Assembly: GCA_028994555.1 (NCBI GenBank)
Contig: JARDVN010000001.1
Span: 2,418,001 to 2,482,000 of the forward strand
Reading direction: 5' to 3'
DNA length: 64,000 nt
DNA from: Citrobacter amalonaticus
GTDB taxonomy: Bacteria > Pseudomonadota > Gammaproteobacteria > Enterobacterales > Enterobacteriaceae
The notes under the pieces are model-generated. The model had not been told where the DNA came from and searched no databases. It saw only the letters and a list, made by a program, of their open reading frames with translations. Position numbers and translations under genes: made by a program. Shown piece after piece: positions 11,046 through 19,824 of the stretch (position 1 is the first letter of the stretch; each line of letters starts with the position of its first letter).

Positions 11046-12221
11046 TTAACCTGCAAGCAGATCCTGCTCAACGTGTTTGACCTGGGTCTCCAGCGTATCG
11101 CGTAGTTCGGCCAACGCGCGTTCCTGCTCGGCAAAATAGGCCTCTTTATCGCGAAGCGATGTCGCCAGACGCCAGGCATTTTCTGCTTCCAGCCCGGCAA
11201 TTTCTTTCAGCAGCGCCTCTATCTGACTTCTCAATTGCTGGATTTTCTGCCGCAGATGCTCGAGGTTGTTCAGTCGATCGCTTGCCATCATTGGCTCCAG
11301 ACCGCTTTGCAACTGAGTGAGCAGGGCACGAATGGTTGCCAGATCGGCGTTTTGTCGTGCCAGATTAAGCTGCACCATCATCTGGTGTGCTTTCTCTTTC
11401 AACTCATCGGCGACGACGTCCGGGTGACACAAACGGCTGGCCTGACGCCACAGACGTTTAAGCTCATTGCGCTCATCCATCGAAAGGCGCTGATCGCGAG
11501 CGAAACGGTGCTGAGCATCCTGCTGCTGTTCCTGATACTCCTCATATTCATGCGCTGCCTCTTCTTGCGCCTGTCGTGTGTCACTGTCGTCCTGGCGGGA
11601 AAAATTATCTTCCAGTTCGCGGATCTCGGCGAGGAGATCGGTAATCAGCTCCGTTTGTTGCTGGATACGCTGACGGATGTCGACCGCAGCGCGAGAGGCC
11701 GAATCCATGCCCATCCACTGCTGTTTAAGCTGGGCTAACCGATCGACCGCAAGTGAGATGTACTGCTGACAGGAGAGGTAATCTTTCTCGCGACGTCTGC
11801 GTTCCGCTTCCTGACGGCGCAGGGCGCTGGCTGCGAGCTGTTTACGCAGCTCGAGAATACGGCTCATTAAAGGCCCGAGGCGCAGATGATACTGGTCGTT
11901 AAACTCATCCAGAATCTGAATGCGGGTATTACGGGTGTCGATCAGCTCACGCAACTGATTTTCCAGCGCCTTAAGTTCCAGCTTGCTGGCGGCAATCGCC
12001 GGATCCTGCCAGTGGGTTATGGCATGCTGATTTTGTAGCCAGGCGGCAATCTCACGCATCGCATCACTGAACCGGCGCGTCCCGATAGCCTGGACAATTG
12101 CCGTTATTACGGGATCGCCAGATTCCCGCTGCAGATGCACAAGCTGCTGCTGGATGATCTCTTCATCCTCAAGTTCGATGGCGCTTTTAATGATTTCGAG
12201 TCGTTTGATGATTTTATTCAT
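11046..12221 (-). CDS. Coiled-coil protein with a J-domain-like C-terminal segment
   Basis: A soluble protein of about 391 residues without signal peptide or membrane segment. Long heptad-rich regions dominated by Q, E, R and L cover about residues 60-240 and 315-385. Between them (about 245-300) is a J-domain-like segment: RDQRLSMDERNELKRLWRQA, then LCHPDVV with the HPD triad, then a further helix ending LNLARQNAD. J-domain proteins stimulate the ATPase of an Hsp70 through HPD, so a DnaK co-chaperone-like role is possible. Its client is unknown. I chose the ATG at 12221 (MNKIIKRL); a GTG at 12248 would add nine residues. It is not obviously in an operon. Confidence 0.65.
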   Translation of the reverse strand: MNKIIKRLEIIKSAIELEDEEIIQQQLVHLQRESGDPVITAIVQAIGTRRFSDAMREIAAWLQNQHAITHWQDPAIAASKLELKALENQLRELIDTRNTRIQILDEFNDQYHLRLGPLMSRILELRKQLAASALRRQEAERRRREKDYLSCQQYISLAVDRLAQLKQQWMGMDSASRAAVDIRQRIQQQTELITDLLAEIRELEDNFSRQDDSDTRQAQEEAAHEYEEYQEQQQDAQHRFARDQRLSMDERNELKRLWRQASRLCHPDVVADELKEKAHQMMVQLNLARQNADLATIRALLTQLQSGLEPMMASDRLNNLEHLRQKIQQLRSQIEALLKEIAGLEAENAWRLATSLRDKEAYFAEQERALAELRDTLETQVKHVEQDLLAG

Positions 12222-12454
12222 GACACCGTTGCCTGGCGTGACCGACACATGAATGACGATATTTAGGTTAAGTCATTCGTTTGAAAAATATAAAAAAAAG
12301 TGCAAATCGCATTCTGTGGCCTGCGGGGCCTGTTCGTCCAGAATAATTCGCAGAAATTATCATTCACTCGCCATTTTCGTTTGGGCTCTCACAATTCGAA
12401 CCTCTGTTTCATTAAGGGTATTTTTTGCGCGAAATACGCCTGCTTCGAAAAAGA

Positions 12455-12480
12455 GAATAAGTATAGTTCTCATTCTCTTT
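12455..12480. promoter_or_regulatory. Candidate Fur-box-like inverted repeat
   Basis: GAGAATAAGTATAGTTCTCATTCTC lies about 45 bp upstream of the lipoprotein start. It resembles the AATGAGAA / TTCTCATT arms of Fur boxes, though the match is imperfect. The downstream genes are an iron-uptake pair, which makes Fur control plausible. Confidence 0.35.
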
Positions 12481-12521
12481 ATTATTTAATGCGTGTCTTT
12501 TTTTTGGTAAGGAACCCAGGA

Positions 12522-13607
12522 ATGAAAAAAATATTACGGCGCTGGCCGTGCTGATCGCAGCAACATTAAGCGGTTGCGCGGCCACTACGCCCGCCACTAC
12601 CCCGTCAAATAACGTTGAAAAAGCGACGACGCCAGCGGTGGCGACCGATTCGTTAAAACGCGATCTGGCGGATGGCCTGTATGAGATGGCGTTAAATCCC
12701 GCCGGGGACGCACTGTATGTCGCCAGTGCCGAAGGCTTTAAAGATGTTCAGGGCGGGGTGGTTTACAAGCTGGATGCCAAAACCCTTAAGACTACGGGTC
12801 GCAGCCACACGGATCTGAAAAACTTTGGTATGGCGATTTCACCTGATGGCAAAACGGTGTACGTCACCAACTCGCTGGACGGTGGCCTGAGCGCGCTGAA
12901 CACTGCGGATGGCAAAGTCAAAAATCGCGTCCTGTTCCCGGAGCGGAACGCGGAGGGCTTCCCATATGGCGCCCGCCAGGTACTGCTGCATAACGGCCTA
13001 CTGTATATCGGGGCAGTCGCCGATCCTGCAGTGATCTGGGTGGTTGATGCCGAAACGCTGAAGCTGAAAACGCGCATTAAAAACACCGGCAAATGGATGA
13101 CCGGTCTGCACTACTCTGAAGCGACCCAGCGCATCTATGCCGCAAATGGCGGCGGTGAAATCCTGGTGATCAACCCGCGTAACCAGCGCGTTGAGAAACG
13201 CTGGAAGCCGCTGGGCGACAAACCGGCTCTGCTGCTGAATATGGCGGAAGACCCACAAACAGGACGCCTGTTTGTGACCGATAACTCCAAAGCGAAAACC
13301 ACGCTGGTGCTCGATATCCGCACCGGCAAGGTGCTGAAGCAACTGGACGTGGGGGGATTCTCTGGCGGTGACATTCAACGCGAAACGCAACGAAATTTAC
13401 ATCACCCAGCGTGATTCCGGGAAGCTGCTCAGCCTTAACGCGAGCGATTACAGCGTGAAGAAAAGCTGGGAGCTGCCGCCGAATCCAAACAGCCTGCTGC
13501 TCTCTGCTGATGGCCAGACGCTGTATGTCACCGTAAAACAGAAATTTAATAAAGATCACTCAACCGACGCGCCTGACAGCGTTGTACGTATTGAGTTGAA
13601 TAAATAA
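12522..13607 (+). CDS. YncE-like beta-propeller lipoprotein
   Basis: A predicted outer-membrane or periplasmic lipoprotein of ~360 residues. The N-terminal hydrophobic core ends in the lipobox LSGC (ALAVLIAATLSGCAA). The body has repeated 40-50 residue blades of the YVTN/YncE type (for example MAISPDGKTVYVTNSLDGG and LLLSADGQTLYVTVKQK). It closely parallels E. coli YncE, which is linked to the TonB-dependent receptor YncD. Here the next gene is likewise a TonB-dependent receptor, so the two probably act together in iron-siderophore uptake. The frame breaks twice at homopolymers: in the A7 run after the ATG (12525-12531) and by +1 G at 13351-13356. Both look like miscalls. Confidence 0.7.
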
Positions 13608-13671
13608 TAAAAATCAGCCGGGGGGACGGATGTTGTCCCCCGACACATTGACTCTTTTTAATGGCATTCAC

Positions 13672-15855
13672 ATGAACAACACCAAAACGATTCTGGCGCT
13701 GACGATGGGCGCAATCTCTGGCTCGGCCTGGGCGGCTGACACCGCGAAAAAAGCGGAAGACACCATTGTGGTTCAGGCAACAACCCAAAATGATTTCAAA
13801 CCCGGTGGCGACACGCCGCTGCCGGCATTTCTTGATGGACAAGTCGCCAACGGCGGCAGACTGGGCATGCTCGGTCAACAAAGTGCGATGGACGTACCGT
13901 TCAATGTCATCAGCTACACTTCTAAACTGGTTGAAGATCAACAGGCGAAAACCATCGCCGACGTCGTGGCAAACGATGCGGGCGTGCAGTATGTCCAGGG
14001 CTACGGTAACAGCGCGGAAAGCTTTCGCATTCGTGGTTTGAAATTTGACGGCGATGATATGACCTTTGGCGGCCTTTCTGGTGTCCTGCCGCGTCAGGTG
14101 GTGGATGCGCAGATGGTGGATCGCATCGAAATCTTCAAAGGGGCAAACGCCCTGATGAACGGCGCCGCGAGTTCTGCCGTCGGCGGGATGATCAACCTTG
14201 AACCGAAACATGCAGGCGACATCCCACAGGCTAAAGTCGGCGTGGACTACACGTCGGATTCACAGATTGGTACTACGCTGGATGCCGGTCGTCGTTTTGG
14301 CGACAACGATCAGTTTGGTGCGCGGGTGAATCTGGTCCACCGTGAAGGCGAAACCCGAATTCAGGACGATCGCCGTCGCACCACGTTGCTCTCCACCGGT
14401 CTGGACTACAGAAGCGATAACTTCCGCACCTCACTGGACGTGGGTTATCAGAAGAAAACCTTCCACGGCAGCCCAACCAGCGTCAACATTTCTGCGGTCG
14501 ATTTCGTTCCAACGCCGCCCAAAAATGACCGCAACTTCTCGCAGAAATGGGCGTATAGCGACATTGAAAATGAGTTCGGCATGTGGCGTAGCGAATACGA
14601 CATCACTGACAACTGGACTGCCTACACCGGACTTGGCGCTCAGCACGCACACGAGGAAGGTCTCTACAGCGCGCCGAAACTGTTGGATAAGAGCGGGACG
14701 GCCACTGTCAGTCGCCTTGATACCAATCGCATCAGCGACACGGTCAGCGGCATGGCGGGAATTCATGGTAATTTCGCGACCGGCTTTGTCTCGCACAAAG
14801 TGAACGTTGGCTACTCGGCACAAAGCAAAAATGAAAAAATCGCGTGGAAGATGTCAAAAGCGGCGGATAACCCGTATACCAACATCTATCACAACCGCGG
14901 CGTTGACGCGCCGGCCAGTACCAACTCGAACGGTAAAGGCGGTAACTACAGCGATCCGCTGACCAGCGGACGTACCCGGACCCAGGGCTGGCTGCTGAGC
15001 GACACGCTGGGCGTGCTGGATGACAAACTGCTGTTTACCGTCGGGGCACGCCATCAGAAAGTGGTGATTCGGGGTTATGACAAAGTCACCGGCGCGGAAA
15101 ACGCCGCCGACGGTTTTGACGGTAGCCGCTGGATGCCGACTTACGGCGTCGTCTACAAGCCGTGGGAAGAGATTGCTTTCTACGCCAACCACACCGAAGC
15201 GTTACAGCCGGGTAAAACAGCACCCAACACGGCGACCAACTATGGTCAGAGCACCGGTATTGTCCATTCTAAGCAGAATGAAGTGGGGGTGAAGGCAGAC
15301 TTCGGGCGTGTTGGCGGTTCGCTGGCGCTGTTTGAGATCAAGATGCCATCGGCGATCCTCGATAGCGAAACCAAACATTATGGTCTGGATGCCGAACAGC
15401 GTAACCGTGGCGTTGAGCTGAATGTCTTCGGTGAGCCGATGCTGGGCATGCGTCTGAACGCCAGCGCCACCTGGCTGCAGGCGGAGATGACCAAAACCAA
15501 CAACGGTCTGAACCAGGGCAACGATGCGATCGGCGTGCCGAATTTTTACGCCGTGCTGGGGGCCGAGTATGACATCAAGCCGATTGAAGGTCTGACCGCT
15601 ACCGCGCGTGTGAACCATTCCGGTTCTCAGTATGCGGATCTGGCTAATAGCAAAAAGCTCGACAGCTACACAACTCTGGATCTGGGCATGCGCTATCGCT
15701 TCGCGCTTAACCAGAACCAAAATCAGATGACCGTTCGCGCGGGCATCGATAATGTGACCAACGAAAACTACTGGGCCAGTGTTGATGATTCCGGCACGTA
15801 CGTCACCCAGGGGGAAGCACGCACCTTTAAAGTGTCCGTTGGTTACGAGTTCTGA
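13672..15855 (+). CDS. TonB-dependent siderophore receptor (FcuA/FhuE-like)
   Basis: An outer-membrane receptor of 727 residues. A signal peptide (MNNTKTILALTMGAISGSAWA) precedes a TonB box (DTIVVQA, residues ~33-39). The plug domain follows (SAMDVPFNVISYTSKLVEDQQ, then VQYVQGYGNSAESFRIRGL, RIEIFKGANALMNG), and then a 22-strand barrel ending KVSVGYEF. These are features of the ferric-hydroxamate group of siderophore receptors. Its ligand cannot be fixed by eye. It lies 64 bp after the YncE-like lipoprotein and is probably co-transcribed. I chose ATG 13672, which gives a clean signal peptide; ATG 13630 has a better ribosome site but adds 14 odd residues. Confidence 0.85.
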   Translation: MNNTKTILALTMGAISGSAWAADTAKKAEDTIVVQATTQNDFKPGGDTPLPAFLDGQVANGGRLGMLGQQSAMDVPFNVISYTSKLVEDQQAKTIADVVANDAGVQYVQGYGNSAESFRIRGLKFDGDDMTFGGLSGVLPRQVVDAQMVDRIEIFKGANALMNGAASSAVGGMINLEPKHAGDIPQAKVGVDYTSDSQIGTTLDAGRRFGDNDQFGARVNLVHREGETRIQDDRRRTTLLSTGLDYRSDNFRTSLDVGYQKKTFHGSPTSVNISAVDFVPTPPKNDRNFSQKWAYSDIENEFGMWRSEYDITDNWTAYTGLGAQHAHEEGLYSAPKLLDKSGTATVSRLDTNRISDTVSGMAGIHGNFATGFVSHKVNVGYSAQSKNEKIAWKMSKAADNPYTNIYHNRGVDAPASTNSNGKGGNYSDPLTSGRTRTQGWLLSDTLGVLDDKLLFTVGARHQKVVIRGYDKVTGAENAADGFDGSRWMPTYGVVYKPWEEIAFYANHTEALQPGKTAPNTATNYGQSTGIVHSKQNEVGVKADFGRVGGSLALFEIKMPSAILDSETKHYGLDAEQRNRGVELNVFGEPMLGMRLNASATWLQAEMTKTNNGLNQGNDAIGVPNFYAVLGAEYDIKPIEGLTATARVNHSGSQYADLANSKKLDSYTTLDLGMRYRFALNQNQNQMTVRAGIDNVTNENYWASVDDSGTYVTQGEARTFKVSVGYEF

Positions 15856-15971
15856 GTTCCACCTCGTTATCAGGGGCAAGGATGCCCCATCCATTCCAGT
15901 GCCTTTAACTTGCTACCTCCAGCATGAAGTGTTAAAACGAGCCCCTTCTAAAAAAGAGACAGGGGTAGGAC

Positions 15972-17363
15972 GTGAGAAACGCGTCATCCGCTTCAGGCAT
16001 CGGTCGTTCTGAAGCTTCGTCGGAGCAGAGTCCGACGCTGCAACGTGGTTTGCAAAATCGACATATTCAGTTAATCGCCCTCGGCGGCGCGATTGGTACC
16101 GGGCTGTTTCTCGGCATCGGGCCCGCGATTCAGATGGCGGGGCCAGCGGTGCTGCTGGGGTACGGCATCGCCGGAATTATTGCGTTTCTGATCATGCGCC
16201 AGCTCGGCGAGATGGTCGTTGAAGAACCGGTATCGGGCTCCTTCGCGCACTTTGCCTATAAATACTGGGGGCCGTTTGCGGGCTTTCTGTCAGGCTGGAA
16301 CTACTGGGTCATGTTTGTACTGGTCGGGATGGCTGAACTGACGGCTGCCGGCATCTATATGCAGTACTGGTTACCCGAGGTTCCCACCTGGGTCTGGGCC
16401 GCGGCCTTCTTTATCATCATCAATGCCGTCAACCTGGTGAACGTTCGTCTGTACGGCGAAACCGAATTCTGGTTTGCGCTCATCAAAGTGCTGGCGATCA
16501 TCGGTATGATCGGCTTTGGCTTGTGGTTGCTGTTCTCGGGGAATGGCGGCGAGCGGGCGACCATCGATAATCTGTGGCAGCACGGCGGTTTTCTGGCGAC
16601 AGGCTGGAAGGGACTGATTTTGTCGCTGGCGGTGATTATGTTCTCCTTCGGCGGCCTGGAACTTATCGGGATCACCGCAGCGGAAGCACGCGATCCGCAT
16701 AAAAGCATCCCCAAAGCGGTCAATCAGGTGGTATATCGCATTCTGCTGTTCTACATCGGCTCGCTGGTGGTTCTGCTGGCGCTCTACCCGTGGGTGGAAG
16801 TTAAATCTGACAGTAGCCCGTTTGTCATGATTTTCCACGATTTGAACAGCAATGTGGTGGCGTCAGCGCTGAATTTCGTGATTCTGGTGGCATCCCTGTC
16901 GGTTTATAACAGCGGCGTTTATTCCAACAGTCGTATGCTGTTTGGTCTGTCGGTGCAGGGCAATGCACCGAAGTTTCTGACCCGTGTCAGCCGTCGTGGC
17001 GTGCCGGTGAATTCACTGCTGCTCTCTGGTGCTATCACCTCGCTGGTGGTGTTGATCAACTACCTGTTGCCGAAAGAGGCTTTCGGTCTGCTGATGGCGC
17101 TGGTGGTCGCGACGCTGCTGCTGAACTGGATCATGATTTGTCTGGCGCACCTGCGTTTTCGTGCCGCGATGCGTCGCAAAGGGCGCGACACGCAGTTCAA
17201 GGCGTTGCTGTACCCGGCAGGTAACTATATCTGTATCGCCTTCCTGGCGATGATCCTCGTGTTGATGTGCACCATTGATGACATGCGTCTGTCAGCCCTG
17301 TTGCTGCCGGTATGGGTCATCTTTCTGTTTGTCGCGTTTAAACTTTCTCGCAAAGTACGCTGA
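15972..17363 (+). CDS. pheP: Phenylalanine-specific permease PheP
   Basis: An inner-membrane amino-acid/proton symporter of the APC family, 463 residues against 458 in E. coli, with which it is nearly colinear. The core opens with RHIQLIALGGAIGTGLFLGIGP, the typical first transmembrane segment of this family, and there are 12 predicted segments. The start is GTG preceded by AGGGGTAGGA. As in E. coli, it sits next to mscM, here convergent. The N-terminal ~20 residues differ from E. coli and are the least conserved part. Confidence 0.95.
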   Translation: MRNASSASGIGRSEASSEQSPTLQRGLQNRHIQLIALGGAIGTGLFLGIGPAIQMAGPAVLLGYGIAGIIAFLIMRQLGEMVVEEPVSGSFAHFAYKYWGPFAGFLSGWNYWVMFVLVGMAELTAAGIYMQYWLPEVPTWVWAAAFFIIINAVNLVNVRLYGETEFWFALIKVLAIIGMIGFGLWLLFSGNGGERATIDNLWQHGGFLATGWKGLILSLAVIMFSFGGLELIGITAAEARDPHKSIPKAVNQVVYRILLFYIGSLVVLLALYPWVEVKSDSSPFVMIFHDLNSNVVASALNFVILVASLSVYNSGVYSNSRMLFGLSVQGNAPKFLTRVSRRGVPVNSLLLSGAITSLVVLINYLLPKEAFGLLMALVVATLLLNWIMICLAHLRFRAAMRRKGRDTQFKALLYPAGNYICIAFLAMILVLMCTIDDMRLSALLLPVWVIFLFVAFKLSRKVR

Positions 17364-17369
17364 GGGTAA

Positions 17370-17404
17370 GCCGATCTCATTTGCATAATGAGATCGGCGT
17401 TTTC
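17370..17404 (+). terminator. Rho-independent terminator of pheP
   Basis: An 11-bp stem GCCGATCTCAT / ATGAGATCGGC with a 7-base loop is followed by GTTTT. It lies 7 bp after the pheP stop and just before the end of convergent mscM. Confidence 0.85.
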
Positions 17405-17407
17405 GCA

Positions 17408-18656
17408 TTATCGCTGAAATACCCCCGCCAGCGAGCGAATGTCATTGCCCGTTGGTGACTGGTGAATGCGCAATCCAAACTCTTCTAAGACAGCAAAAAT
17501 ATGGTCGAAAATATCGGCCTGGATGCTTTCATATTCCAGCCAGACTACGGTATTAGTAAACGCATAAATTTCGAGAGGGAGACCGTGATCGTCGGGCGCC
17601 AGTTGACGCACCATTAAGGTCATATCTTTACGAATGCGTGGATGATTTCGCAGATATTCATTAAGATAAGCGCGGAAAGTCCCAATATTGGTCATCCGCC
17701 GGTGGTTTAATACCGATTCCGGCGCATCCAGCTGTTGATTCCACTCATCGATTTCCTGGTGGCGTGTATCCAGATAAGGCTTCAGCAGACGCGCTTTATA
17801 CAGTTTTTGCTTTTCATCATCATCCAGAAAATGAATGCTGGTGGCGTCAATATTAATACTGCGTTTAATGCGTCGACCACCGGAGGCTGACATGCCGCTC
17901 CAGTTTTTAAACGAATCAGAAACCAGCGACCAGGTTGGAATTGTGGTGATAGTATTGTCCCAGTTGCGGACTTTCACCGTCGTCAGGCCAATATCAATGA
18001 CCGCGCCGTCAGCACCGTATTTCGGCATCTCCAGCCAGTCACCCAGTTTTAGCATGTCGTTAGCAGAAAGCTGAATACCGGCAACCAGCCCCAGAATCGG
18101 GTCTTTAAATACCAACATCAGCACTGCCGCCATCGCGCCCAGGCCGCTAATCAGAATCGCGGGCGACTGGCCGATTAATAGCGATATCATTAAGATACCG
18201 ACAATTATCGCGCCAATGAGCTTTATCCCCTGAAATATCCCCTTGAGAGGAAGTTGAGAGGCGGAAGGAAATTTTTGCGCCAGATTTAATATGACATCCA
18301 GTAACGAAAATAATGAAAGCAGGGCATATATCATGATCCACAACTGTGCGCAGACAGTGAGAATTTCTGCGGCTTCGCTGCCTTTTTTGCAACCACAGCG
18401 CGGCCTGAATATTGACAATAATACCCTGCAGGGTGAATGCCAGACGGTGAAATAATTTATTCTGCGTAATGATTTGTAGCCACAGACGGGAGCTGGCAAC
18501 GGCGCGCCTTTCAAATGTACGCAACACCACCCAGTGCAAAATAATATGCACAATGACGGCGGTTAGAATAATAATACCAAAGATCATCACCAGCGAAGTG
18601 GTGTGATCCATTTCAATACCTGCTAAATCCTCGACCCGAGTAATTAATTCCTGCAT
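17408..18656 (-). CDS. mscM: Mechanosensitive channel MscM (YbdG), one homopolymer frameshift
   Basis: An MscS-family channel of the inner membrane, about 415 residues as in E. coli, that gates under membrane tension during osmotic downshift. The N-terminal part has several transmembrane helices ([20 protein letters not shown]). The pore helix region [21 protein letters not shown] is followed by the MscS beta domain ([38 protein letters not shown]). The frame breaks at A6 (plus-strand T6, 18383-18388), and removing one base joins WLQK to GSEAAEIL as in E. coli. It is read from 18656 toward pheP. Confidence 0.93.
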
Positions 18657-18670
18657 AACCTCTCCTTTAC

Positions 18671-18697
18671 AAAACAGCGGCCTATGATGACCGCTGT
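18671..18697 (-). terminator. Terminator of the IprA-like gene
   Basis: On the minus strand ACAGCGG and CCGCTGT form a 7-bp stem followed by TTTTGT, just downstream of the IprA-like stop and before the mscM start. Confidence 0.6.
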
Positions 18698-18722
18698 AAG
18701 GGAATTATGCAAATGAGCCGGG

Positions 18723-19331
18723 TCAGTACTGTTCGGGAAGACGGTTGATCCGGATAAGAATACCCCGCTCCATTTCGATATGGTTGCCCAGACGCAGATC
18801 GCTCAAAATTTTCATCACACGGCTACGCGAAAGATGCGTTTTTTCCTGGATGTAATCACTCGCGTTAACCGCCAGACGCAGCTCTTCTTTCTCTGCCATC
18901 AACGCGATGAGATTAGTGCGAATCAGTTCATAGGTAGATAAACCAACAGAGGAACGGTGTGCTTCCAGCAGCTTTTTAATCGCGTACATATAGGTATATG
19001 AGGCATCCTGCCAGAGGTCGTTCTGCGCAATGATATCCAACACCTGTGATGTTGGAATGATCTCAAACTGGATTTCCCCACTGGCCTGATAAAAGAAATC
19101 GGCATTAGTATTCATTAACGCATTCATGCCAACAATCATAGGTGCCTTAAGATGTTTAAGTAACAACGGGTCGCGGCTACGGTAAACACCTACGGTGCCT
19201 TTATGCAACACAAAACTCATCGATTCAGCATGGTGTTCGAGAGAAATAATTTGACGTTCCCGGCCCTGGCGAATGCGGGAAGGGTCAGAGATAGCATCAA
19301 TTATTTGTATGACATTGTGTTCTGGCTTCAT
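18723..19331 (-). CDS. IprA/YaiV-like winged-helix regulator
   Basis: A 202-residue cytoplasmic protein with a CRP/FNR-like layout. A cyclic-nucleotide-fold-like N-terminal half (LHKGTVGVYRSRDPLL) is followed by a C-terminal DNA-binding half (DYIQEKTHLSRSRVMKILSDL, then GNHIEMERGILIRINRLPEQY). The C-terminus closely resembles E. coli YaiV/IprA, a regulator linked to stress and virulence traits. I see no obvious cysteine cluster or nucleotide-binding signature, so its signal is unknown. It lies between mscM and the two-partner secretion genes and could regulate the latter. That is inferred from position only. Confidence 0.72.
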   Translation of the reverse strand: MKPEHNVIQIIDAISDPSRIRQGRERQIISLEHHAESMSFVLHKGTVGVYRSRDPLLLKHLKAPMIVGMNALMNTNADFFYQASGEIQFEIIPTSQVLDIIAQNDLWQDASYTYMYAIKKLLEAHRSSVGLSTYELIRTNLIALMAEKEELRLAVNASDYIQEKTHLSRSRVMKILSDLRLGNHIEMERGILIRINRLPEQY

Positions 19332-19824
19332 ATAGGCATAGCAATTCGAATTAAATTATCTAAAGATTATACTCTATTATATTAAAAGGCGAATGTTTTA
19401 TGGGATAGTGTAAGAGGATGTTTGGGCTAAAGTTGAAAGTAAATATTGCAATTCATTGAAATTAAATAAATCACACTGAGTGATGATGACTTCAGGTAGT
19501 GGGAAATATCACTTTTAGTGAGTACTCGTTTAATTTGCCTGCCAGAGTCAGTGTTACCGGACCTTGTTAGCGACAAAACTCTATCGTCCTCAAATTGACA
19601 GATAAGCACTACATTATTTTGAGTGACAGGTTAAGACGTTATTCGCTTCAGCACGAGTTTTCAGGATGCGAATGGCGGTATAAATATCGACTCAGATTTG
19701 AGAAAAGCGAACATTCGGGCGGGCATCATATTTTTAAGTGGATAAACCGGTATTGTATTTACCCACTTAAAAGGGCGCTATTTAAGCTCTGTCCATTCTA
19801 AGACATATCCATTCAGGTATCGGT
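19332..19824. other. AT-rich intergenic stretch with one inverted repeat
   Basis: These 493 bases contain no supportable gene. They hold the promoter of the IprA-like gene and the 3' end of the tpsB transcript. A 10-bp inverted repeat TTTTAAGTGG (19732-19741) / CCACTTAAAA (19763-19772) with a 21-base loop lies 53 bp past the tpsB stop. It may be a weak transcript end, though no strong U-run follows. Confidence 0.5.

Noticed and set aside
19595..19801. 68-codon plus-strand frame in the tpsB-regulator gap
   Set aside because: No ribosome site, no family features and unusual composition; likely chance in AT-rich DNA.
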